DNA of 7,865 nt from an uncultured Clostridia bacterium (lineage in GTDB: Bacteria > Bacillota > Clostridia > Christensenellales > UBA3700). Positions within the stretch are counted from its first letter, which is position 1, and every line of letters starts with the position of its first letter. The position numbers and the translations under genes are program-made. Below, piece after piece: positions 1 through 5,811 of this stretch. The stretch spans positions 1 through 7,865 of the forward strand of contig CAMWPK010000067.1 of assembly GCA_947176115.1 (NCBI GenBank), in the 5' to 3' direction. Below the pieces are notes generated by a model that made no database searches, was not told where the DNA came from, and worked only from the letters and a program-made list of their open reading frames with translations.

Positions 1-282
1 CTCCTTTTTGGTTTTGGGAGTTGATTTTGGTTTTTCTTCCTTGACGACACTCTCCATATACTCCCTTACCGCATCGTTCATCTGCTCTATATCCGCATCG
101 ATTTCCCTTATTTCCTCGTCTATATCTTTGATATATTCAAGGTCTTTTGCTAAAGACGATATAGTTGACTGATACTTCGTTTCTCTAGCTCTGCTGTCCT
201 TTAGTTCATAAATCAACAATACGCAAAACAACAACGCCCATAGACCGTCGCCTATCGCAAGTTCTAAAATCTTATCCCACAT
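1..282 (-). CDS. BhlA/UviB-like holin, partial (runs off the left edge)
   Basis: The ATG at 282-280 opens a frame of 94 codons with no stop before base 1, so the 3' end is missing. Residues about 11-27 (GDGLWALLFCVLLIYEL) form one short membrane segment. A charged stretch follows (KDSRARETKYQ), then an acidic helix at about 45-80 with heptad-like spacing, and a Lys/Pro-rich tail at about 81-94. This layout (short N-terminal helix, Gly-Leu-Trp-rich membrane span, an R-x-E-x-K-Y-Q-like helix) matches the BhlA/UviB holins of Bacillota phages, plasmids and prophages, which permeabilise the inner membrane. Those are usually about 70-90 residues, so this one has a somewhat long charged tail. The start lies one base after the previous gene's TGA (TGATATG), with a weak AAAGG ribosome site 5-6 bases upstream, suggesting translational coupling. 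An endolysin probably follows outside the window. A tail-associated membrane protein is the main alternative. Confidence 0.75.
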   Translation of the reverse strand, partial: MWDKILELAIGDGLWALLFCVLLIYELKDSRARETKYQSTISSLAKDLEYIKDIDEEIREIDADIEQMNDAVREYMESVVKEEKPKSTPKTKKE

Positions 283-283
283 A

Positions 284-1285
284 TCAACCTTTTGACCTTG
301 CTATATCCGTAACCAGCTTGCCGTAGTACGCGCCGAGATAATCCTCAAGTTTTTTATTATCTTGCAACATTCTCAAAGCTACGTCATGCGGAAGCGACGT
401 GTAATACTCATAAGCTAGGTCATAGCGTTGTTTGTAATTTTCTTTTTTCTCACCTGCATAGCCGTACTTGTTTTCAAGATTATTAATCTCAAGTTGGTCC
501 TTAATTCTCTGCGCAAGTTGATTTTCAATCGCCTTTGCTCTATCTTGAATGTACTTGGCTTCTTTTTCTTTTAGCGTATTGTTGTATTTGTCAATGCTCT
601 CGATTTCTTTAGCGCGTTTGTCAAGTAAGCGCTCGATTTCCGTGTCCAACTTGCTTGCGTAGGAAATGTCGAGTTGTTGAAGAGCGGTATTTGCTTCGCC
701 TTGCAATTTTGCTATCTCTGCGTCAAGTTTGCTCACGTCGATATTGCGCTTATTGGTCAACTCGCTACTCTCCCAAGCTCTGGCTTGCTCGTTGGCGTCC
801 GTCTGACCTTGTTTGATAGAAGAGCGATACAGTCCTTTCTTGACGAGTTCTTGCATGAGAGCCTTTTGAAAATCGTCATAATCCTTGTCTACCTGCTCTT
901 GCTTTTGGTCGTATTCGGCGTTTGTCGTATCTTTTTTGTTTTCCACGACCGCCGTCTTGACGTCATAGCTATCGCTTACTTTTTGTTTTTCGTCTTTCAG
1001 CAAGCCGTCGTATTTGTCTTTGGTATTTTGTCTTATCGTATCTTCGTCGTCGCCCTCGTATTTGAGATACTCAAAAGTCTGTTCTTCCGGCAACAAATCA
1101 GATAAATCTTCATACCCTTTTCCCGGGTCGTACGCCCCGCTGTTCTTATATTCTTCGTCAAGTTGTCCCAGCTTGTCGAGAAGCTCGTTCTCGCCGTCAA
1201 CGTAGGGTGACGTATCCACGAAATCCGCTACTTTCTTGCCTGTAAATAACGCCTTGACCTTATTTGTAAAATCACTCCAAGTCAT
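284..1285 (-). CDS. coiled-coil virion protein; candidate tail needle or ejection protein
   Basis: This 333-residue protein is highly charged and mostly helical. Residues 1-60 are mixed and contain Pro/Gly turns. Residues about 85-145 are a charged helical region. A short conserved-looking knot follows at about 150-157 (KGLYRSSI). Residues about 180-275 form a long coiled coil with regular Leu/Ile heptads and many Glu/Lys/Gln. The C-terminus (about 285-333) is rich in Tyr and Leu. There is no signal peptide or membrane segment. The ATG at 1285 is preceded by AAGGAG with a 5-base spacer. In P22 the gene after the gp10 hub is the trimeric coiled-coil needle gp26, followed by ejection proteins, so its place between neck genes and holin fits either role. 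P22 gp26 is shorter (233 residues). I do not recognise the family, so the role rests on position and coiled coil only. Confidence 0.85.
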   Translation of the reverse strand: MTWSDFTNKVKALFTGKKVADFVDTSPYVDGENELLDKLGQLDEEYKNSGAYDPGKGYEDLSDLLPEEQTFEYLKYEGDDEDTIRQNTKDKYDGLLKDEKQKVSDSYDVKTAVVENKKDTTNAEYDQKQEQVDKDYDDFQKALMQELVKKGLYRSSIKQGQTDANEQARAWESSELTNKRNIDVSKLDAEIAKLQGEANTALQQLDISYASKLDTEIERLLDKRAKEIESIDKYNNTLKEKEAKYIQDRAKAIENQLAQRIKDQLEINNLENKYGYAGEKKENYKQRYDLAYEYYTSLPHDVALRMLQDNKKLEDYLGAYYGKLVTDIARSKG

Positions 1286-1305
1286 AATTTCTCCTTGTAT
1301 ATATT

Positions 1306-1680
1306 CTAATTTTCAAGTATACTCGCATTTGATATACTTCCCTTTATGCGCGCTCTGCCGGACGATAAATTGCGTCCGCTTATCTCCACTACTCGCCAGC
1401 CTCTCGCAAGCGGTATCGGCGCAATGGTGATTATCCCATTTCTCTCGTCTATTATTTCGCCGTCAACGCTTATTTTACAACTAGGCTGTTCTTCGCTTGC
1501 GGAAAACGCCAATACTTCCATTTCGCACTCCCCTCCTTGCGAATATAGCCTTACCGTAAGCCTGCTGTCGCCGTCAACGATAGGCAAAACAAAGTAGTAA
1601 TTCTCTGACGACGTTGAGATATGTCTGTCTAAATTCTCGCTTAGATCTTCAATCATTACTTCCATTCTCTTTACGTTCAT
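1306..1680 (-). CDS. unassigned beta-rich protein of the neck/tail region
   Basis: I do not recognise this 124-residue protein. After a charged start (about 1-25) it alternates short hydrophobic and polar stretches typical of beta strands, for example YYFVLPIV (29-36), RLTVRLYS (40-47), GIITIAPIPL (82-91) and GWRVVEISG (94-102), ending in a Ser/Arg/Gly-rich strand. There are two Cys (52, 68), no membrane segment and no signal peptide. The pattern suggests a single beta-sandwich domain such as those used in phage tail accessory or receptor-binding proteins, but no catalytic or binding motif is visible. The ATG at 1680 has AAGGAG upstream with a 9-base spacer. It sits 29 bases after the hub gene and 20 bases before the coiled-coil gene, so it is almost certainly co-transcribed with structural genes. 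It has no obvious counterpart at this place in P22. Confidence 0.8.
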   Translation of the reverse strand: MNVKRMEVMIEDLSENLDRHISTSSENYYFVLPIVDGDSRLTVRLYSQGGECEMEVLAFSASEEQPSCKISVDGEIIDERNGIITIAPIPLARGWRVVEISGRNLSSGRARIKGSISNASILEN

Positions 1681-1709
1681 ATCGCTTATCTCCTTAAAGA
1701 GCTTTCGCT

Positions 1710-3137
1710 CTATTTCAAAAAGTCAATTTCAAGTATCGGCGGACGTATGCTTTCTTCCACGTTGTCGGAGCGGATATAAAATACGAACTTGTCGGATTTG
1801 ACGTATATACTTCGGCGGTTTTCCAACGGCGAAAGAACGAATTCTCTCCTCTCGCCGTTGGCAATTATGCCAAGCACATACTGACCGTCTGCGCCGTACT
1901 CCACTCCTCGCACAACTTTAAGAGTAGCCGGTCTGTCAAAATCTATCTCAGGACTTTGCCAATACTTCTGATACGGCGCGCCCAAATACAGTCCGCTGTC
2001 GTCAAGTTGTACGGGCGAAGAACAGTCTTTGGAAAGTCCTATTATCTTACCCTCGCCGTATGCTCCTACCGTCTTGATATCAAAGAGGGATATGCCTCTC
2101 ATAAAGTCCACTGACTTGTCCGTCAAGTCAAAGAGCATGACGACGTTGTTTTCTCGCTTTTGTGAAAAAATTCCGTAATCGCAATCTGCTTCGTTGGTAA
2201 AAGACAAGATATATTTATGATGCGCGTAGCACGCCGATACGTCCTTGAATCCGCCTTGCAACAAATCGTTGGTCTTGACGGAGTATCTAGACACGTCATA
2301 GCCGTCAAAGAGATATATTCCGTCTTCGCTTGCAAAAGCCACGTGTTCTCCGCATTGCGTAACTGAATTTGCAAATATTCGTCCGCTGGACGTATACACC
2401 TTCTTCATAGTAAATTGCGTCTGGTCAGCGTACGCTGTCAATCTGTATATCCCAAAATCGCAAAATACGTAGAGATAATTGTCAAAGCTCTTGATTGCTT
2501 TGACGTCGCCGAGCGAGCCGTCAAAGTCTATGTATCCGCCCTCGTCGAGAGATACGTTCCAGTTGAACGGGTCAAAGTCGTCGCTAAACCAAAGACTGTT
2601 GCGAACTCCCTCTACGACTGCGTAAATTCTCTCGTAGTGCGCGCACATATCCAGTACTTTTACGCCGTCCTTGATATCTACGAGTTGCTCGCCCGACAAA
2701 GCCTTGAGCCCGCGCTCTCCCGACAGCAGTAATAAATCGACGTCGCCGTACAGATAATTGACGCCCACGTCGAAGATACCATCGCAATCGATATGCGTCC
2801 ACTCCCTATCGCCTGCCGTCAAGTACTCCAATCCATTTTGATGAGATAGCGCAAGTCTGCTTTTAAGTCTGCCGTCCTTTTGAGTATTGGTGATAAAGAG
2901 TCTGCAATCGCCCAAGCCGTCGGGAATAGATGGGATAATCTCTCCGTCAAACTCCAACGCGCTTATGCCGTACGGCGTCGTCAATCGCGAATTTTTGAAT
3001 TTGTAATTGTATACGCAATCAACGTAGTCGCACGGCAAATTGTGAGATAACTTGGTTTCGTCATACCCCTTAAAGTTAGAGAGTACTACTCTTCTTCGCT
3101 CAGGTTTCGCGAGCGCGTAATTCTTGTCGTAATACAT
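1710..3137 (-). CDS. neck/hub protein, P22 gp10-like packaged-DNA stabilisation protein
   Basis: This 475-residue protein is almost the length of P22 gp10 (472 residues) and follows the adaptor gene, as gp10 follows gp4. It is made of repeated short beta strands with turns, suggesting a propeller: for example YGDVDLLLLSGERGLKAL (130-147), HYERIYAVVEGVRNSLWFSD (167-186), SFDNYLYVFCDFGIYRL (217-233) and EHVAFASEDGIYLFDG (264-279). The segments with W-F-S-D-D-x-D-P-F-N-W (183-193) and S-S-G-R-I (250-254) resemble the beta-rich neck proteins I associate with Firmicutes podoviruses. By the P22 model it would form a hexameric ring under the adaptor and retain packaged DNA. The ATG is one base after the previous TGA (TGATATG), with GAAGGTGG 7 bases upstream, so coupling is likely. 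No membrane segments are visible. A tail spike or receptor-binding protein is a less likely alternative, because gene order and length favour the hub. Confidence 0.75.
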   Translation of the reverse strand: MYYDKNYALAKPERRRVVLSNFKGYDETKLSHNLPCDYVDCVYNYKFKNSRLTTPYGISALEFDGEIIPSIPDGLGDCRLFITNTQKDGRLKSRLALSHQNGLEYLTAGDREWTHIDCDGIFDVGVNYLYGDVDLLLLSGERGLKALSGEQLVDIKDGVKVLDMCAHYERIYAVVEGVRNSLWFSDDFDPFNWNVSLDEGGYIDFDGSLGDVKAIKSFDNYLYVFCDFGIYRLTAYADQTQFTMKKVYTSSGRIFANSVTQCGEHVAFASEDGIYLFDGYDVSRYSVKTNDLLQGGFKDVSACYAHHKYILSFTNEADCDYGIFSQKRENNVVMLFDLTDKSVDFMRGISLFDIKTVGAYGEGKIIGLSKDCSSPVQLDDSGLYLGAPYQKYWQSPEIDFDRPATLKVVRGVEYGADGQYVLGIIANGERREFVLSPLENRRSIYVKSDKFVFYIRSDNVEESIRPPILEIDFLK

Positions 3138-3138
3138 A

Positions 3139-3690
3139 TCAATACCACCTTCTGGGTTTGATTTTTATCTCCCCTTTCTTTCGCACAGCCGTGCGCATAT
3201 CCTGCTTAAATCTGTCGGAATAAGTGACGGATTGCTCGTACATACCCGAAATCATGCTGTACTCCGCGCATATTCCCAACGCTAATGTTTTTGCCGACAC
3301 AAGCGGAGGCAGAGGACACTCTTCTTCGATGTCGATGTCAAGCGGTATATAGCTATAGACTATCCTAGCTCTCTTTACGCCGTCATTGACTACTTTGCAG
3401 TAAGTCGGCGTATGATAAAAGTCAGACGGCAATCCGCTGTCCAAGTCCTCGACTTTGCGTACCTCCAGTACCTTGTGCGTCAGCCCTTCGTAATATATCT
3501 TGCCGTCCTTGACTTCGACTTCCTCTTCTTCTATCAATGGGAGATACTCGCCGACAATTTCTTTTATTACGAGATTGGCGCAATTAACCAAGAGCTTGAG
3601 CTTGGGATGTTGCGCCGTCTGCGTATTAATGTTGGCGTCCTCGTCGCCGAGATACGTTAAACAAATTTGTATGGCTTCTTTAAGTTGCAT
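3139..3690 (-). CDS. head-tail adaptor (connector) protein, P22 gp4-like
   Basis: The protein has 183 residues; P22 gp4, which binds beneath the portal and starts tail assembly, has 166. The N-terminal half is helical (MQLKEAIQICLTYLGDED, then KLLVNCANLVIKEIVGEYLP at about 32-51), followed by a beta-rich middle with a G-K-I-Y-Y turn (63-67). A helix around 130-150 (VSAKTLALGICAEYSMISGM) leads into a second helix rich in Asp/Arg. The extreme C-terminus is strongly basic and aromatic (KIKPRRWY). Helical ends with a basic Arg-Arg-Trp tail are typical of podoviral adaptors in my reading, but no catalytic motif exists to prove it. The ATG has an ideal AGGAGG 4 bases upstream, and that site overlaps the TAG stop of the preceding gene, so the two are coupled. 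The gene order (coat, small gene, adaptor, hub) supports the call. Confidence 0.75.
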   Translation of the reverse strand: MQLKEAIQICLTYLGDEDANINTQTAQHPKLKLLVNCANLVIKEIVGEYLPLIEEEEVEVKDGKIYYEGLTHKVLEVRKVEDLDSGLPSDFYHTPTYCKVVNDGVKRARIVYSYIPLDIDIEEECPLPPLVSAKTLALGICAEYSMISGMYEQSVTYSDRFKQDMRTAVRKKGEIKIKPRRWY

Positions 3691-3698
3691 TCTTCCTC

Positions 3699-4013
3699 CT
3701 ATAAATCTAAACCGTTCAAAACCTTTTGAATAATCCCGTCTTGACGCTCTTTTTCAAGTCGAGCGTTGTGGGCGTCAATCTCGGCTAGGATAAGTTCTTT
3801 GTTGCCAACACGGCTTTGCCTAGCGAAATCAAGCGCCCTTTTGTCAAGAGTCGGATGCGGAAAGACGGCTTGAAACGTAGGCGTCTTCGACGAGTTGTGC
3901 AACTCGTATCTGCAAGTTCCCCTATTGAAATAGATTTTATAGTCTTCGTCTATGCTCTTTATCCTTGAAGATATGTCGAAAAGATCGTCCTTTATCTCAA
4001 TCAGTCTATCCAC
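3699..4013 (-). CDS. small unassigned protein between capsid and adaptor genes
   Basis: This 104-residue soluble protein begins with a helix (DRLIEIKDDLFDISSRIKSI), followed by DEDYKIYFNRGTCRYELHN (22-40), which reads as a beta hairpin. The middle (about 41-60) is Pro/Thr-rich, and a charged helical tail follows from about 60 (ALDFARQSRVGNKELILAEI and onward). The helix, hairpin D-Y-x-I-Y-F-N and E-L-H-N pattern is one I associate with short genes in the structural cassettes of Bacillota phages, but I cannot give it a function. The start is a GTG at 4013, supported by GAGAGG with a 6-base spacer; no ATG lies nearby in frame. The stop is part of the ribosome site of the adaptor gene. Possible roles are head completion, capsid decoration or an assembly chaperone. 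P22 has no gene between coat and gp4. Confidence 0.8.
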   Translation of the reverse strand: MDRLIEIKDDLFDISSRIKSIDEDYKIYFNRGTCRYELHNSSKTPTFQAVFPHPTLDKRALDFARQSRVGNKELILAEIDAHNARLEKERQDGIIQKVLNGLDL

Positions 4014-4025
4014 ACTTTACCTCTC
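4014..4025 (-). promoter_or_regulatory. ribosome binding site deciding a GTG start
   Basis: On the minus strand GAGAGG (4025-4020) lies 6 bases before the GTG at 4013-4011. With no in-frame ATG close by, it supports GTG as the true start of the 104-residue protein. The 30-base gap after the capsid stop holds no hairpin that I can see. Confidence 0.65.
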
Positions 4026-4043
4026 AACTTCTCTTATTTTTAC

Positions 4044-5210
4044 TTATTCAACGGTTATGCCGGAAAGTTTAGCCTGCCCGATAGGTTTATCGCAAATCAT
4101 ATCCGCATACTTGACAAGCGTTGCGCCGTAAGTCGCGCTACCGGCTTTTTGCTTGATTACCTTGCCGTTGTCGCCCTCGAGCCATCTCCAATCGCAAAGC
4201 TGATGCAACTTGAAGTCTGAGCTGTTGAGCAAATACATAGTTCCGCTCTCTACGAATCTGTCTGCAATGAGCGGTATTCCGTTGTAAGACAACGCCTTGA
4301 AACCTCCGTCAAGATTCATGTAGTCCACGTTGGTTCTCGTCAAAGCAAGATAATCCAGATACGCTCTTCTTACGTCGTAAGAACATACGATAAAATCGAT
4401 TTGCGAGCCTGCTACTTCGTCGATATAGTCGATTGCGCTTTGTATCTTCGCCGTGTTGATACTGCCCACGTTTTCGTATTGCTTGGGTTTAAGCCAGCTT
4501 CTGCCCTCTCGCGACAAGCCGTACAAATCTCTATCCGAGAAGATTGCGCCAAGTCCCGTCAACTCGTTTTCTCTTGAGCCTTGTACGGTAACTATGTCGC
4601 CGTTCTCTACTGAAGTAGCTACGTTTGCAGATACGGTGATAGCGTTGTTAATTCTATCTACGCTGACGATTCTCACGCCCTTGAGATCTGAATATACCGT
4701 TCCGCTCGCCTTGGAGTATACGTCTACTACCATACCCTCCATAACGTTACGAACGCTGTCAAGATTAATCACGCTACCGCTATTTGCCTTGCAGGTCGCA
4801 AGACTACCGCTACCGTCGCCGTACAACATTCTGCCAAGATTAAACTTGGAAGCCTTGAGCAAGCCCTCCATTTCCGCGTTGAGAAGATTGACGAACGCTC
4901 CGGTATTCGACTGCGACGCTCTGATAGCTTTGTCCGAAAGTTCTATAGTGCCGTAAAGGTTTTTGAGTTCCAACTTGAATCTGTCGTAGTTGTTGGACGC
5001 CGGAGTGGGAAGCTCGCCCGTTTCCGTACCCGCGCCGATACCGCCGTTGATACCGTACGGTACGAGTTTGATAATCTCCTTGCCCCATACGTCGCTCGTC
5101 GTCTGCTCTATTTTTGCAAGAAGCGGATTGACGCCTACGTTGAGTTGGTCTGCCACTACGTTTAAGTACACGCTTTTAAGCGCTTTTTCTGCTGTTTCTA
5201 ACGTTACCAT
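4044..5210 (-). CDS. major capsid protein, HK97 fold
   Basis: With the ATG at 5210-5208 the protein has 388 residues. The N-terminal arm (about 1-55) is followed by a Gly-rich loop containing GELPTP (65-70), consistent with the E-loop. F-K-L-E-L-K-N-L-Y-G-T-I-E-L-S-D-K (78-94) and AFVNLLNAEMEGLLKASKFN (105-124), then GRMLYGDGSG (126-135), fit the spine helix and the turn after it. Residues about 155-215 form a compact beta-rich block (KGVRIVSVDRINNAITVS, then VENGDIVTVQGS) that looks like an inserted domain. The rest (about 225-388) fits the A-domain, including QIDFIVCSYDVRRAYLDYLA (270-289) and a conserved-looking C-terminal strand. I see no protease domain and no clear cleavage site. The gene lies between the scaffold-like gene and the neck genes, as expected. 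A GTG at 5255 would add 15 residues inside the scaffold gene without a ribosome site and is rejected. Confidence 0.92.
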   Translation of the reverse strand: MVTLETAEKALKSVYLNVVADQLNVGVNPLLAKIEQTTSDVWGKEIIKLVPYGINGGIGAGTETGELPTPASNNYDRFKLELKNLYGTIELSDKAIRASQSNTGAFVNLLNAEMEGLLKASKFNLGRMLYGDGSGSLATCKANSGSVINLDSVRNVMEGMVVDVYSKASGTVYSDLKGVRIVSVDRINNAITVSANVATSVENGDIVTVQGSRENELTGLGAIFSDRDLYGLSREGRSWLKPKQYENVGSINTAKIQSAIDYIDEVAGSQIDFIVCSYDVRRAYLDYLALTRTNVDYMNLDGGFKALSYNGIPLIADRFVESGTMYLLNSSDFKLHQLCDWRWLEGDNGKVIKQKAGSATYGATLVKYADMICDKPIGQAKLSGITVE

Positions 5211-5229
5211 TATTGTGTTATATCCTCCT
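5211..5229 (-). promoter_or_regulatory. ribosome binding site of the capsid gene, inside the scaffold stop region
   Basis: AGGAGG (5229-5224 on the minus strand) precedes the capsid ATG by 13 bases, longer than the usual 5-9. The same six bases encode the penultimate Arg-Arg pair of the scaffold-like protein, and the scaffold TAA lies between them and the capsid start. No closer purine-rich site is visible. The strong core sequence may offset the long spacer. Confidence 0.6.
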
Positions 5230-5811
5230 ATTGTTGAACATAGCCTTAAATACACTGCCCGCCTCGGCTATGCTCGTCGGTCTTGAAGGCGGTGTGAGTG
5301 TGATTTGTCCCCTTGAAGAAATTGACTTAGGGGGAAGATTGCTTTGCAAAGCGTCTAGATATTCTTCAATAATCCTGTCTTTTACGTCTTGATTGCCAAA
5401 GACGAATTTTTGTAGAAATTCCTCGTCGCTTGCAAGTTTTTCGGGAGCTACGTACGCTTTTGCAAGCGCTGTCGCCAATGCTTTTTCCAAGCAATTTTGG
5501 TCTTGCAACAACTCCTTACTTTGGGCTATAATCTTGCCTATCTGAGAGGAAAAGTCCTTGGCTATCGGATAGTCTTGCAAAAATTTTTGCACTTTGGCTT
5601 TCCAGCCGACTTGCTCAAATACGGGTATATCCTCATTCTCGGAAGCGTTGTTTATTTCCTCCCCTTTTGTCCCGTCGCAAGCGTCATTGTCGGCGGACTT
5701 GCCCTCTTGCTTATCTTCTTCCCCCTCTGCTTCTTGGGGTATATTCTCAAGCTCTTCAGCGTCTGCTTCCAAGACGTTGAGATCAGTTGGTTGGTATGAT
5801 ACTGTTTCCAT
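5218..5811 (-). CDS. probable capsid scaffolding protein
   Basis: The protein has 197 residues. Residues about 13-65 are extremely acidic and of low complexity (Glu, Asp, Gln, Asn), probably disordered. Residues about 70-157 are helical, with LQDYPIAKDFSSQIGKIIAQ (78-97) and an Ala-rich helix around 108-121. The C-terminus (about 170-197) has Pro/Ser/Thr-rich linkers ending in a short basic helix, A-M-F-N-N-R-R-I. An acidic disordered start, a helical body and a basic C-terminal helix are what is known of P22 gp8, whose C-terminal basic residues bind the coat protein. P22 gp8 is longer (303 residues). Its place between portal and coat genes is the scaffold position in most tailed phages. The ATG at 5811 lies inside the portal gene, a 29-base overlap, with GGAGGG 4 bases upstream. 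A protease-scaffold fusion is unlikely because I see no catalytic motif. Confidence 0.75.
   Translation of the reverse strand: METVSYQPTDLNVLEADAEELENIPQEAEGEEDKQEGKSADNDACDGTKGEEINNASENEDIPVFEQVGWKAKVQKFLQDYPIAKDFSSQIGKIIAQSKELLQDQNCLEKALATALAKAYVAPEKLASDEEFLQKFVFGNQDVKDRIIEEYLDALQSNLPPKSISSRGQITLTPPSRPTSIAEAGSVFKAMFNNRRI

Noticed and set aside
674..1105. 143-codon plus-strand frame with hydrophobic, membrane-like segments
   Set aside because: It is antisense to the coiled-coil gene; reading Lys/Glu/Asp codons backwards yields Phe/Leu/Val-rich protein. It has no convincing ribosome site.
2123..2802. Short alternative minus-strand frames (2123-2374 and 2584-2802)
   Set aside because: Both lie within the hub gene in another frame and have compositions (Thr/Cys- or Arg-rich) typical of frame-shifted reading.
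4453..4956. Open frame of 167 codons on the plus strand
   Set aside because: It lies wholly inside the capsid gene in antisense, and the protein is low-complexity Ser/Leu/Thr/Pro typical of reverse-strand translation.
4840..5088. 82-codon minus-strand frame rich in Arg, Gln and Gly
   Set aside because: It is an out-of-frame reading of the capsid gene, with no ribosome site.
5211..5255. Longer capsid start at a GTG (5255)
   Set aside because: It would overlap the scaffold gene by 38 bases with no ribosome site; the ATG at 5210 gives a natural N-terminus and has AGGAGG upstream.
5783..5811. Portal-scaffold overlap as a programmed frameshift or fusion
   Set aside because: The scaffold ATG has its own strong GGAGGG site and no slippery sequence is visible, so this is an ordinary coupled overlap.
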